From Syncephalis plumigaleata (Eukaryota > Zoopagomycota > Zoopagomycetes > Zoopagales > Piptocephalidaceae), in NCBI GenBank assembly GCA_025201365.1, contig JAIXMF010000109.1, positions 1 to 38,434 on the forward strand: a DNA stretch of 38,434 nucleotides. Reading direction: 5' to 3'. A program made the position numbers and the translations under genes. Below, piece by piece: positions 1 through 9,002 of the stretch. Numbering within the stretch: the first letter of the stretch is position 1; each line of letters opens with the position of its first letter. The notes beneath the pieces are model-generated. The model saw only the letters and a program-made list of their open reading frames with translations. It was not told the DNA's origin and made no database searches.

Positions 1-59
1 CTATTTGGCTTTTCAGTACCCACAAGATTATTCATATTTCAACAATTCAAGTAATCAGC

Positions 60-524
60 ATGAAGGTCTCCATTGCATTGATTTCCACGGTCGCTCTTGG
101 CCTCGTCTCCAGCATGGCCATGGCACTACCAACAGCACAAACAGCACCACCAAGCGAGCCAGGTCTTATCTCAAAGGATCCACAGTCGAACGCCGAGCTC
201 ATGAGCTACATGAAGGGCAAACTGGGACAACCTTTGGATAGCGATTTCGCTAGCAAGACTCCCGACGAGAAGGTTCACGCACTTTTAACCAAGACCGCCG
301 ATGCCTTCACCAATTGCCCATTGTTCAATCGGTGCACCATCACCACTGAGCAACTAATCAGACTACCGATGGTGAAGAACCCAGCTATTCGTGCTCTTGA
401 TGAGCTCAAGGATGCTGCCAATCCAACTTACTACGATTATTTCATGAAATACTCGGAAGGCATTCTATTCACACCTTTCGATAGCTGCAAATTCACCAAG
501 GAGAACTGGAACGGTTCTAAATAA
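60..524 (+). CDS. Small secreted protein, unknown family
   Basis: A 154-residue single-exon protein that I do not recognise. The first ~22 residues (MKVSIALISTVALGLVSSMA) form a clear secretory signal: Lys at position 2, a long hydrophobic core and small residues before a likely cleavage site near AMA-LPT. The mature part starts with a Pro/Thr/Ala-rich stretch and has few cysteines, two of them close together (CPLFNRC) and one near the C-terminus (DSCKF), so one or two disulphides are possible. There is no transmembrane segment after the signal. An AATAAA lies about 40 nt after the stop. Size and composition suit a small secreted protein of a fungus, for example an effector-like or wall-associated protein; the role is unknown. 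The ATG is preceded by only 59 nt of window, so an upstream exon cannot be excluded, though the signal peptide argues this is the true start. Confidence 0.75.
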   Translation: MKVSIALISTVALGLVSSMAMALPTAQTAPPSEPGLISKDPQSNAELMSYMKGKLGQPLDSDFASKTPDEKVHALLTKTADAFTNCPLFNRCTITTEQLIRLPMVKNPAIRALDELKDAANPTYYDYFMKYSEGILFTPFDSCKFTKENWNGSK

Positions 525-944
525 TATGGATCCACCTCCACAGATGTTATATCGTTTTTGATACTAATAAAATATCTGTTCAATGTATATGCATATGTAT
601 GTATTAATCGTGTACTAATGAAAGGTATATAACCCACTAAGCACCCATGCACACAACCATGGACTTCTCACAATAGTTAAGCAGTATAGTTGATGTTGCA
701 AAGTAAACTAATGATATAAAATGTTTATTTTTTATATATCGTTAAATCATTACAGTGAAAGCATTAATGCAATAATAAATTTATTCAAGATTACTATGTT
801 CGTAGAAATACAAGAAATACCACATTCGGTATCTAGATTAAATAAAAAAGTGTTAGAATGCAATAAATAACTATTAGAATGCATAAAGAGATCATCATGT
901 GTATAATGAAAGCGAGTGCGAGTGACAGTATTCAATGGTAAACG
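525..944. other. Intergenic region, tail-to-tail
   Basis: AT-rich spacer between two convergent genes. It holds the 3' end signal of the upstream gene and AT-rich sequence. I see no further gene in it. Confidence 0.6.
566..571 (+). terminator. Polyadenylation signal AATAAA
   Basis: AATAAA 42 nt downstream of the stop codon of the secreted-protein gene, followed by T-rich sequence. This is a typical fungal 3' end position. Confidence 0.5.
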
Positions 945-3059
945 CTAAAGAAGTGCAATTAAATCATCGACATCCTTGTCGGATCTTGCCCATAGTGGTC
1001 GTGAACGTGGATAATTGACTGTATGTGGTTCCGAGGGAGCAAGACCTACATGAGCCGCGAGATACTCTGCCGGCATTCTAGCAGCACGTCTTGTATATGC
1101 CAATGGAATAGGCATCGGGAATTGACATGTACCCGAGCGATAACGACCTGGTGTGGAGTACAGTCGTGCTCTAGAGTTCTCCTTTGACGCTGTCTCGATG
1201 TTTTGGATCGAGTTGAATCGTTTGATCGCACCCGTTTTACCGTTACACTTTTGAATCGGAAGACTAGGCGTATGCGATAGTAGACGTTTAGATCTATCCT
1301 CGATAAATAGATCATTGTCAGTGAGCTCACACTCAACCGTTCCCTCGATTCCCGAATCAGGTCGAGGTGATCCGCTTAGTAGAAAGAATATATCCTGTGT
1401 TTTATGGTACACTGATTGTTTAAGCGTGCCTTCAGTAGGATAGAATGAATCTTGACAGGGCGCACGATCATGCGATAACTTCATTCTCGTCGTCGATGAC
1501 ATTCGTTGCGGCGATTGCGGTTGCGACATTAATGATTGAACACTCGACTTTGTGATTGGGATCACGGCAATGCCACCAATACTAGCGGGATTTCCCCCAT
1601 CCGAGCTGTCATCACCTTCGGGCTGGCTGCTGCTCTCCTCTTGTAGTTTCGACATTAGCGTCTCGTTTAATGGGCGCGTATCATACTCCGAGAGGTATAC
1701 CTTTCCGTCGCGGTGCACTAGCAGGAAATGGTACACCCAATAGCGCATGAACACATTGCCAAATCGTTTCAAAGGAAGTGCCAATACTCCAAGGAACGCT
1801 CTAATTTTTGCCCATATACTTTGTGGCCCGTGACTTTCGTATGCGTGATCCACCATTGGTTCACGAGCATCTTCCATGCAATACTGCCGTTTTTCATATG
1901 GATCCAGGTAGTATCGCTTGATAAGCTCGAGTCGTACATGATACCATCCGGTACGCACGGTGGGATCCAGAAGAAATACCAATGAGTTTAACAAGCCTTG
2001 ACATGACGTGGCTACGAATGACGCCGCGATAAGTGGAAATGATGTATGCTGCGATACGAATGAATCCATCTCCACAGCAACATTAAGCGATTGCGTGATA
2101 ATTGGGATTACCGGGTAGAGTACGACGCGTGCCACCACTCGACTGATTACCTGCGCGGATGGCGGTGACACCGTGCCAATTGACGAGTTGTGCGCGACAC
2201 CTAGACCTCCGCCGTTCTGGCTGGGTAGTCCATTTCGTACACGTCGTCGCAATCGCTTGCGTTCCATTGCTAGACGCCAACCAACAACGGATACCGCCCA
2301 GGCACAATAGCCAATTGCGATGAAAAGCCATATATACAATGTGAGCCACGCCCATACTAATCCGGACGCTTTGTCTACTTCAACGTACCAGCAGCTTCGT
2401 TGATTACTACGCTTATCATTAATTTATATACTTTTATCGGCATGACATGATGCTATTTCATAAACTTACATATTATACGCGAATCTCTGGAATATTACAG
2501 GCGGAAGTGAAATGGATAGCGCAGCTGCCATGGGTACTAATAGGTAGAGTACCTCGTATGCCGGAGTGGTACGATGACCGCGAAGGAATATGATGTGGAG
2601 ATTTAGTGCTACTGCACTTGTCAGGAACACGGATAAGAGTGTGCAATGAACGTAGCCCCAGGCTGCGAACGTGCACCAGAACGTTTGTGTCTCTGGATTT
2701 GGCAGGAAAATGTCCAGTAGCTGAAAGAACGCGTAAAAGGCATCGACCGCCGCGAGTAGCACGGTAAGTCGTAGCGACACACGATTTGCGTATGCCGGTC
2801 TATAATGGCGTGCAAACAAATAGGCAAACACAACGCATAGACTCATCATTAGCGAGATAATGTTAACCGGGATGGTGATATAGGATACAATGTGTGCCTG
2901 GGTCGCGGTAATGCCATGCTGGTCGTTACTGTTGAAATGTCCATTATCGGTAATGTCCTGCAAGGTAATTTCAGCGTCGGCTAGATCCGAACTAGGGAAC
3001 GTTGAATGGTCGCTTGACGAGAATGCCCGTTTACGAATGGGCAGTATAAAAACATTCAT
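945..3059 (-). CDS. cAMP-receptor-like / Git3-type GPCR, paralogue 1
   Basis: Two exons on the minus strand: 3059-2470 and 2406-945. The 63-nt intron has donor GTAAGT and acceptor CGTAG, and is phase 2. The protein is 683 aa. The ATG at 3059 was chosen because the open frame above it has only a GTG start. Seven membrane segments lie near residues 57-83, 96-119, 127-158, 166-190, 212-239, 288-309 and 320-343. Receptor hallmarks are a Cys before TM3 (FWCTFAAWGY), ALNLHIIF at the end of TM3, SCWY in the second outer loop, and YPVIPIITQ in TM6 with QGLLNSLVF in TM7, as in Dictyostelium CAR / yeast Git3-class receptors. A basic third loop (KRLRRRVR) and a Ser-rich tail of ~340 residues follow. The ligand is unknown. 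It is paralogous to the receptor at 10667-13940 and points away from it across the DIRS insertion. The intron position is not shared. Confidence 0.85.
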
Positions 3060-4806
3060 AGCAAGAGCACGAATATTATGATAATCACAAATGTGCTTAA
3101 GTACGGCGATAAAAGTAGAACAAAAGATAATTACGTTATGACGACTATGCGGAGATAATGCCACCGCTCATACACCTTGTACGAGGAAAAGCGAGCGTGT
3201 ACTGTACTCGCCTTTGTCTTTCTTTGTTTCTTTGTCTGCTTCTTTCTTTCTTTCTTTGTTTGTTTGTTTGTTTGTTCGTGCGTTCGTGCGTTTTGTAACA
3301 AGGGAGAACTAGTCAGACAGCGCGGCCGCAGGCCTTTCAAGTTGAATATCTGTCAAGAAAAAGCGGTAAAGCAACTATTTTGGAATGCTTTCGATTTACC
3401 GGATGACAACGGATGGATACGCGTGATGCTAAAGTACACGAATACAAGTCGGTGAAACGAAACGTCTTCACCTTAAAATGGCCACAGTCACAATAGCGAT
3501 ATTGCACCAGCCAATAGAGAGAGTAAATTGCTGCAATAGTGTCAAAAATTGAATGAATACAACTCGATATGGCAATAGCTATTCGACTTGGTGTATCACG
3601 CGTGAAATTCGCAATCAATAAGACGACATACACGGTAATGTCACACTGGGATTCAGGGGGAGGAGGACAGAATAGGATAAAATAAAATAGAAGAGGATAG
3701 GAGAGGATAGGAGAGGAGGAGGAGGGGCAGTTCGGTTGATGGAATAAGGGGAGATAGAGACACGTAAAGGAGGAGGGCGCGCGTGTGAGTGAACGAGACG
3801 ACTAGTCCACGTTGATAATAACAAAGTAGTAAATAGGGGGAGGGAGGGCGACGACGATAACTAGTAACTAGGGCCACTCCTCTTTTGCTAGAATGCGCTA
3901 CTAAGCGTAACAAGTAGTATGTGATGCTATACCTTGTATTAAAGTATTACGATATATATATATATGCGTATATGTGTATATGTGTGCATGTATGTGTATG
4001 TATATATGGGTATGAACAAACTATGTTTGATCTTGATGAAATGCTAACATCAATTGAATTGTAAATGATAGAATCAGCGAGGAAGAGTTGCTATTCAGTG
4101 ATGATTCGGTTTGTTACTTGTTACTATTGCTGCTTCCAATAATGACAATATAAATCCGTGATAGAAGCCGTCAAACACTTCTTTCTTTCTTTCTTTTTTC
4201 TTTTTCTTCTCTCTATAGTTAGAGAATTCAAGGGTGATTCACTGGTAAGCTCGACGGTGTAAGACAATGGTTTGGTGGTGGTGGTGCTAAAGAGGCGAAA
4301 GTAATAATCAAGAAGATAGTCCCGCTGGATGATTCTACGTGTAAGCATGCAAGAAAATAGATATAAAAGAAAACACAGATTATTATGGTTAGTGTAATGC
4401 TCGAGACACCACTTGTAGTAGCTGCATTTGTAGTTTACAATTAATTTCGGACGACATCACATGCTGATCATTCCCAGGTTTCCAGTGTATATACTGCGTA
4501 AATCACTACTTAAGGACCGATATCCAAGAAGACGCATAGTCCTTGCGCAGAAGTGCATGCCCAATTCGCAAGGTCAAGGTTGCAGTCGTGACATTTGCAG
4601 ATCGTCTAGCGTGTGCGCGTCTCGGTTGAAGAGTCGATCGGCAGGTGGGCAAGTAAACGCGAATAAGGTTTCCCTATTTCCCCCCTTATTTTTTTTTTGA
4701 CTTGCAAATGACAAAATAATTTATTTCAGTTTGACAAATCCGACGTTTGTTTTCCTCTTTCGTATAGCAACTACCGTTATCTGGTCATCTGATTAGGTAA
4801 TTGCCA
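3060..4806. other. Intergenic region upstream of GPCR 1
   Basis: Low-complexity DNA upstream of the minus-strand GPCR. It holds TTTC/TTTG tetranucleotide runs (about 3215-3275), a purine-rich block of AGGA/GGAGAGG repeats (about 3650-3730) and a TATATG run (about 3953-4010). A putative exon at 3472-3645 is listed separately. The open frames across the purine and TTTG tracts are repetitive and not convincing as genes. Confidence 0.5.
3472..3645 (-). other. Possible orphan transmembrane exon or gene relic
   Basis: A 174-nt minus-strand stretch, open for exactly 58 codons, bounded by a pyrimidine-rich tract ending in CCCAG (acceptor-like) and by AAG|GTGAAG (donor-like). Both borders are phase 0. 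The translation has two hydrophobic helices (TVYVVLLIANF, and IAIAISSCIHSIFDTIAAIY followed by SLYWLVQY) and a Cys pair (YCDCGHF). The composition looks like a membrane protein rather than random AT-rich DNA. I found no matching flanking exons with a start or stop, so it may be a relic of a receptor gene, an unspliced exon of an unseen gene, or chance. Confidence 0.25.
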
Positions 4807-4887
4807 TTTTCTATCGATATATAAATATATCTCCAGAAAATCACTGGAGTCCATCAGACTCCAATAACATTGAGCCTATAAATGCTG
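4807..4887 (+). repeat. Left outer terminus of the DIRS element, with hairpin
   Basis: These 81 bases are exactly the reverse complement of 8715-8795 inside the internal complementary region, which marks the left edge. The segment contains a perfect 7-bp hairpin, TGGAGTC-CATCA-GACTCCA, at about 4845-4863. The right end carries a different hairpin. Confidence 0.9.
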
Positions 4888-4993
4888 TAATCATTTTCTT
4901 TTATTATTTAATCGAAAAAATAAAATTTTAAAATCTTTTCTCCTATAAATAGGAGCTACATCTGTCATGTATATGTTGGTTCCTTGATCATTT
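4862..4993 (+). repeat. Left inverted terminal repeat of the DIRS element
   Basis: 132 bp that match the reverse complement of 8871-9002 with no difference visible by eye. It includes an internal palindrome (CTCCTATAAATAGGAG) with a TATAAA-like core, which may serve as the element promoter because gag begins about 95 nt downstream of the repeat. Confidence 0.95.
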
Positions 4994-5088
4994 TCTTTTC
5001 GTTTACAGGTCAAAACCAGAAACGAGTGCTCCAAAAGTATACTTATTATTATTGATATATACTCGTTATTTCTCTATTCATCGCAAGC

Positions 5089-5850
5089 ATGGAACATTAC
5101 GAACTACACGACTTACCTATTCGCCCAACGTACGATTGGATTCCGAGTGACCGACTATACGAGCTCGTTGAGTCTCTTCGTCAGAGAAGTTTGTTCACGC
5201 AAACTCTACCGGAGGATAGCAGAAAGCGTATACTCGAACGCTATCCTGCAAGAGAAGACGTTTCCTACAAGCCACCACATACCCTGGAGCCTGCGCAGAA
5301 GCAGTTTTCCGCAGCCCAACGAGCGGAAGACGCCAATTATCGTAACGCCCAGTACGCAGCTTCAGCGGTATTCAGGCCGTTAGATGTTTTAGCTCACACT
5401 CTAACATCTATACTACCCACAAATGACATCGGTCGGGTAATGACCATGATCAACGATATACGCACATTACAGCTGAATCTTTGTGGAACTCTTAATCACG
5501 CCCGAAACAATCTGGCGACACGTGCGGTCAACCCCTCGTTTAAAGCGCCGATCGAGCACGAGGCAGAGTACACCATGAGCCCGACAAAATTTATGGAATC
5601 CATACAATTACAATCAGCTGAGAGAAAGGCAGTCGCGGATGCCAAACCTCGCAAATTGACTCACAAGTCAAATTTTTTTCGTGCAGGCCCGCCACAGGCA
5701 GATGGCGGGTCACAACATTTTCAACGGCAACACAACAACCAGAATCGGGGCAGGAGAGGCAACCACCACGGTTACAACAACCGCCGAGGGCCAAATCACG
5801 CCGGCAACAACAACAACAACAACGGCCCTCACCCACAGAACAACCAGTAG
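5089..5850 (+). CDS. DIRS gag-like protein (ORF1)
   Basis: A 253-residue protein from an ATG shortly after the left inverted repeat. The N-terminal two thirds is a helical, charged domain without a known catalytic motif. The C-terminal ~60 residues are basic and rich in Gly, Asn, Arg and His (for example RGRRGNHHGYNNRRG, then an Asn run), typical of a nucleic-acid-binding Gag tail; no CCHC zinc knuckle is present. It presumably binds element RNA and forms the particle. It stops at a TAG at 5848-5850, while the -1 frame stays open through the last 180 nt and carries the start of the RT region. A slippery site lies at codons Asn-Phe-Phe (5670-5679). Confidence 0.85.
   Translation: MEHYELHDLPIRPTYDWIPSDRLYELVESLRQRSLFTQTLPEDSRKRILERYPAREDVSYKPPHTLEPAQKQFSAAQRAEDANYRNAQYAASAVFRPLDVLAHTLTSILPTNDIGRVMTMINDIRTLQLNLCGTLNHARNNLATRAVNPSFKAPIEHEAEYTMSPTKFMESIQLQSAERKAVADAKPRKLTHKSNFFRAGPPQADGGSQHFQRQHNNQNRGRRGNHHGYNNRRGPNHAGNNNNNNGPHPQNNQ
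5670..5711 (+). other. Predicted -1 ribosomal frameshift site between gag and RT
   Basis: In the gag frame the sequence reads A AAT TTT TTT C, which satisfies X-XXY-YYZ at 5670-5676 (A AAU UUU) and again at 5673-5679 (U UUU UUU). A stem follows: bases 5686-5694 (GGCCCGCCA) pair with 5703-5711 (TGGCGGGTC) as 9 bp including one G-U, with an 8-nt loop. The spacer is 9 or 6 nt depending on the heptamer. Reading in -1 enters the RT frame, which I checked codon by codon and found open from 5670 to 5874 and on to 7730. Confidence 0.7.
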
Positions 5851-7730
5851 GCGGCCGCCTACACAAGTTTTATGTGGCGTGGACGCGTTTGACCGACAGC
5901 AAGTGGGTGCACTCGGTTGTACGCGACGGTTTCCGCATACACTTCACCAAACCACCTCCCCTCACTACTCGATCCTTCCCTACCGTACCCTTTTCAGCCG
6001 AACAACGTCACCTCCTCAGACAGGAAATCAGCAGTCTGTTGCTGAAGCGAGCCATCGAACCAGCCCCTTCGACACCCGGTTTCTGCAGCAGAATGTTCGT
6101 CATCCCGAAGAAGACGGGCGATTTCAGACCAGTGTTCAATCTGAAAGCCTTGAATTCTTTCATCGCTCCACCCAAGTTCAAAATGGAAACGATTCAGCAG
6201 GTGACATCATTAATTCGCCAAGGGGACTATCTCACATCAATCGACATCTCAGACGCCTTCCTTCACATCCTCATTCACAAAATGTCACGTCAATACCTCC
6301 GATTTCAATGGGAAGGACAGACATTCCAGTTCCGAACAACACCATTTGGACTGTCAGTAGTCCCATGGATTTTCACTCGATTAACCAAACCAGTCCTCAA
6401 ATGGATACGACAACATCAAATTCGTGTATCAGCATATCTAGACGACTGGATTATAATATCCAAGTCACAGGAGGAAGCGGACAACAACACGAGGTTCGTT
6501 CTCGATCTGTTGAAGTCTCTAGGTTGGATTGTGAAACTGGCGAAGTCACACCTTACCCCTACGCAAAAGCTCGATCACCTGGGCTACCAAATCGAGACAG
6601 ACACGATGACGATTCGCCTCCCCTCCAAGAAATTACGCAGTTTACGCAAGTCGATCGAATCGGTGCTCACCAAAACGTCGCATACACCACGCTTGATTCA
6701 CAGTCTCACCATGCGGATCAAAGCAGCCACGCTAGCAATCTTCCCGGCAAATCTATACACCCAAGCGCTCATGTTCTTCAAGAACAGTCATGTCACCAGC
6801 AAAGCAGCATGGGATCAGCCGCAATTGTTACCGCAGGATTGCACGCAGGAACTGATGTGGTGGAAAGACAACCTCAGCAAATGGAACGGTCGGTCCCTCA
6901 TCACGACAGCTCCAACACACACCATACACGTGGACGCCAGCGATATGGGATGGGGCGGCGTGTACCGGAACAAAACGGTACAAGGCTTATGGCCGCACAA
7001 CGAAGCCGATCAGTCAATCAACTGGCGCGAGCTCAAAGCAATACAGTTGACGCTGAAGGCGTTCCCCACCTTACACCACTGCACGATCAAGATTCGAACA
7101 GACAACACAACAGCCATGGCGTACATCAACAAGCAAGGCGGCACTCGATCCCGTCAGCTCAGCCAACTCGCCACATCGATATGGCAAATGTGTTTACGCC
7201 GCGAACTGAGAATCCAAGCCCAACACATACCGGGAGTGGAGAACGTGCAAGCCGATTACGCGTCACGTCACTTTTACCGCAAGAATTTGTGGCAAATCAA
7301 GCCGCAAATATTCAACTCAATACAGCGCCAATGGGGCAAACACGACGTCGATCTATTTGCGGACAGGACGTCCAACTTACTACCCCGATATGTATCATGG
7401 AAGCTGGATCCGGAAGCAATAGAGACGGATGCGCTATCGATATCGTGGACACAGTTCCAGAATCCGTACCTCAATCCCCCGTGGAATCTAATACAACGCT
7501 GCCTACAGAAGATCCAGCGCGAGCAGATCCAACAAGCAACCATTGTCACTCCGCTCTGGCCGTCAGCGATATGGTATCCCATGCTACAGGATCTAGCTTG
7601 CCAGCCACCAATGATACTCAACCCTCACATCACAACTCGCCTAACTACTCCTTTCGCCATTTACCCGTGGACAAATCCCAATTGGAAGCTAGCCGTGTGG
7701 AAGGTCAAAAGCGCAAATTTGCAGCTCTAG
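5670..7730 (+). CDS. DIRS reverse transcriptase / RNase H / methyltransferase-like polyprotein (ORF2)
   Basis: This frame is -1 relative to gag and has no convincing ATG before the conserved region, which begins with PVGGRLHKFY upstream of the gag stop codon. That favours a Gag-fused product. The RT core shows the fingers (MFVIPKKTGDFRPV), DISDAFLHI, TPFGLSVVPW and the catalytic YLDD at 6435-6446. The RNase H domain has HVDASDMGWGGV, RTDNTTAMAYIN and HIPGVENVQADYASR. A C-terminal DIRS-specific domain has DVDLFADR and LNPPWNLI (NPPW at 7473-7484), resembling motif IV of adenine methyltransferases. The protein would copy element RNA and degrade the RNA strand of the hybrid. It ends at TAG 7728-7730, overlapping the recombinase frame. 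No internal stop or frameshift disrupts the domains. Confidence 0.93.
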   Translation, partial: KFFSCRPATGRWRVTTFSTATQQPESGQERQPPRLQQPPRAKSRRQQQQQQRPSPTEQPVGGRLHKFYVAWTRLTDSKWVHSVVRDGFRIHFTKPPPLTTRSFPTVPFSAEQRHLLRQEISSLLLKRAIEPAPSTPGFCSRMFVIPKKTGDFRPVFNLKALNSFIAPPKFKMETIQQVTSLIRQGDYLTSIDISDAFLHILIHKMSRQYLRFQWEGQTFQFRTTPFGLSVVPWIFTRLTKPVLKWIRQHQIRVSAYLDDWIIISKSQEEADNNTRFVLDLLKSLGWIVKLAKSHLTPTQKLDHLGYQIETDTMTIRLPSKKLRSLRKSIESVLTKTSHTPRLIHSLTMRIKAATLAIFPANLYTQALMFFKNSHVTSKAAWDQPQLLPQDCTQELMWWKDNLSKWNGRSLITTAPTHTIHVDASDMGWGGVYRNKTVQGLWPHNEADQSINWRELKAIQLTLKAFPTLHHCTIKIRTDNTTAMAYINKQGGTRSRQLSQLATSIWQMCLRRELRIQAQHIPGVENVQADYASRHFYRKNLWQIKPQIFNSIQRQWGKHDVDLFADRTSNLLPRYVSWKLDPEAIETDALSISWTQFQNPYLNPPWNLIQRCLQKIQREQIQQATIVTPLWPSAIWYPMLQDLACQPPMILNPHITTRLTTPFAIYPWTNPNWKLAVWKVKSANLQL

Positions 7731-8650
7731 GTTTTTCGGAACACGCTATCAATGACCTAATGAGATCAGACACGACAACAAACGGCAAGCGTATTCCATA
7801 CAGACGCGCTCAACTTTTGTTCATTAAATGGGCCTTCGACCGCAATGTCAACATCACTCAGTTCTCAGCAGTCGATCTGGCCAATTTTCTAGCAGAGGCC
7901 AAAGCACAGGGATACAAACCAAACACTATTGCTCTTTACCGCGCGGCAGTTACTCACTTACACGAAGCGCCTGACACCATCAAACACGATCACCACCTCA
8001 CTCAACTAATACGCAATTACAAACGCTCATCAACACCGCGTGCATTTCAGCGAGGTACAGTGGATCTCACACCTACACTAAACGCAATTCGCCTTCCCAA
8101 TGACACCCTCTCCCTACACAAACTCAACATTAAAACGGCCTTCCTATTATCCATGGCCGCCTTTCTTCGCCCCTCAGATCTCAACAGAATCGACTTGACC
8201 CAATGTAAGATTCAACACAATCTACTCCACCTAGTAATCGTGTCACCGAAAGAAACACGCGAAGATACGCCCATTCTCAAGCCGATCACGATTCATCCCA
8301 ACAAAAATTCAACAATGCTATGCCCAGTACAAGCATTCATAGCGTTACGAGATCACCCCGAAGCTGTCAACAGACCTGCCACCAGCCTATTCACACACGG
8401 TGTCATGGCCAGCAAGAGGCTGCATGACAACACCATTTCATCATGGTTGAGGAGGCTGATAAAGCTTTCAACAAACATCACACCTGTCCCATCTATTCGT
8501 TCCCTGGCTTCCGATCTCGCTCTACAACGAGGAGCCACTATGGATGAAGTCATCACTATCGGTAACTGGTCATCTTACCAAGTGTTTGACAATCACTACC
8601 GACGACAACGAAAGGTAACATCCAACATTACCCATTTAGTCTTGCAATAG
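7571..8650 (+). CDS. DIRS tyrosine recombinase (ORF3)
   Basis: Integrase-like tyrosine recombinase in the frame -1 to RT. If translated independently, the first useful ATG is at 7571 (359 aa, 160-nt overlap with RT). If made by frameshift at 7715, it joins RT a few codons before the RT stop. The conserved core starts near GFSEHAINDLM, just after that point. An N-terminal SAM-like DNA-binding domain (RRAQLLFIKWAFDRN, ANFLAEAKAQGYKPNTIALY) precedes the catalytic domain. Catalytic candidates are Arg in FLRPSDLNRI, Lys in VSPKETRED, Arg in SIRSLASDLAL, Trp in GNWSSYQVF and the nucleophile Tyr in FDNHYRR. The first His of the usual HxxR box is absent (PSIR). It would insert the circular DNA copy. 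Confidence 0.93.
   Translation: MVSHATGSSLPATNDTQPSHHNSPNYSFRHLPVDKSQLEASRVEGQKRKFAALGFSEHAINDLMRSDTTTNGKRIPYRRAQLLFIKWAFDRNVNITQFSAVDLANFLAEAKAQGYKPNTIALYRAAVTHLHEAPDTIKHDHHLTQLIRNYKRSSTPRAFQRGTVDLTPTLNAIRLPNDTLSLHKLNIKTAFLLSMAAFLRPSDLNRIDLTQCKIQHNLLHLVIVSPKETREDTPILKPITIHPNKNSTMLCPVQAFIALRDHPEAVNRPATSLFTHGVMASKRLHDNTISSWLRRLIKLSTNITPVPSIRSLASDLALQRGATMDEVITIGNWSSYQVFDNHYRRQRKVTSNITHLVLQ
7715..7721 (+). other. Candidate second -1 frameshift site between RT and recombinase
   Basis: In the RT frame the bases read A AAT TTG, matching X-XXY-YYZ with the weaker G in the last position, 6 nt before the RT stop codon (7728-7730). A -1 slip gives Lys-Phe and continues straight into the recombinase frame (KFAALGFSEHA). 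The downstream structure is less clear: a 5-bp pairing of TAGGT with ACCTA is possible. Independent initiation at ATG 7571 is the alternative. Confidence 0.4.
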
Positions 8651-8714
8651 CTTTTTCTATCTTCCATCTGTCATTTATATATTTATTACATTTGTCGCAC
8701 TATACGCTGGAAAT

Positions 8715-8836
8715 CAGCATTTATAGGCTCAATGTTATTGGAGTCTGATGGACTCCAGTGATTTTCTGGAGATATATTTATATATCGATAGAAAATTGTT
8801 ATGTAGTCCGGAGGACTACAATAACATTGAGCCTAT
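8715..8836 (+). repeat. Internal complementary region (ICR) of the DIRS element
   Basis: Bases 8715-8795 are the exact reverse complement of the left end (4807-4887). Bases 8796-8836 are the exact reverse complement of the right end (8985-9025). The ICR therefore copies the junction of a circularised element and is thought to template completion of the DNA ends. Both terminal hairpins recur here in adjacent positions. Confidence 0.95.
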
Positions 8837-8870
8837 GAACTTTCCCTCCCACCCTCCATTTTCTGTTACG

Positions 8871-9002
8871 AAATGATCAAGGAACCAACATATACATGAC
8901 AGATGTAGCTCCTATTTATAGGAGAAAAGATTTTAAAATTTTATTTTTTCGATTAAATAATAAAAGAAAATGATTACAGCATTTATAGGCTCAATGTTAT
9001 TG
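8871..9002 (-). repeat. Right inverted terminal repeat of the DIRS element
   Basis: 132 bp that are the reverse complement of 4862-4993 with no mismatch seen by eye. The adjoining right terminus (to 9025/9027) contains the hairpin TGTAGTCC-TCC-GGACTACA at 9001-9019, different from the left terminal hairpin. Confidence 0.95.

Noticed and set aside
3177-3455. Plus-strand open frame with a Phe/Cys/Val run
   Set aside because: It is created by TTTC and TTTG repeats upstream of GPCR 1 and has no homology.
3615-3913. Minus-strand open frames across the AGGA/GGAG-rich block
   Set aside because: The translation is a low-complexity Leu/Ser/Pro/Tyr run produced by purine repeats.
5681-7570. Upstream part of the 989-codon open frame as a separate protein
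   Set aside because: It overlaps real gag and RT domains in another frame, starts with GTG, has Thr/His/Gln-biased translation and no domain. Only the part from about 7571 encodes the recombinase.
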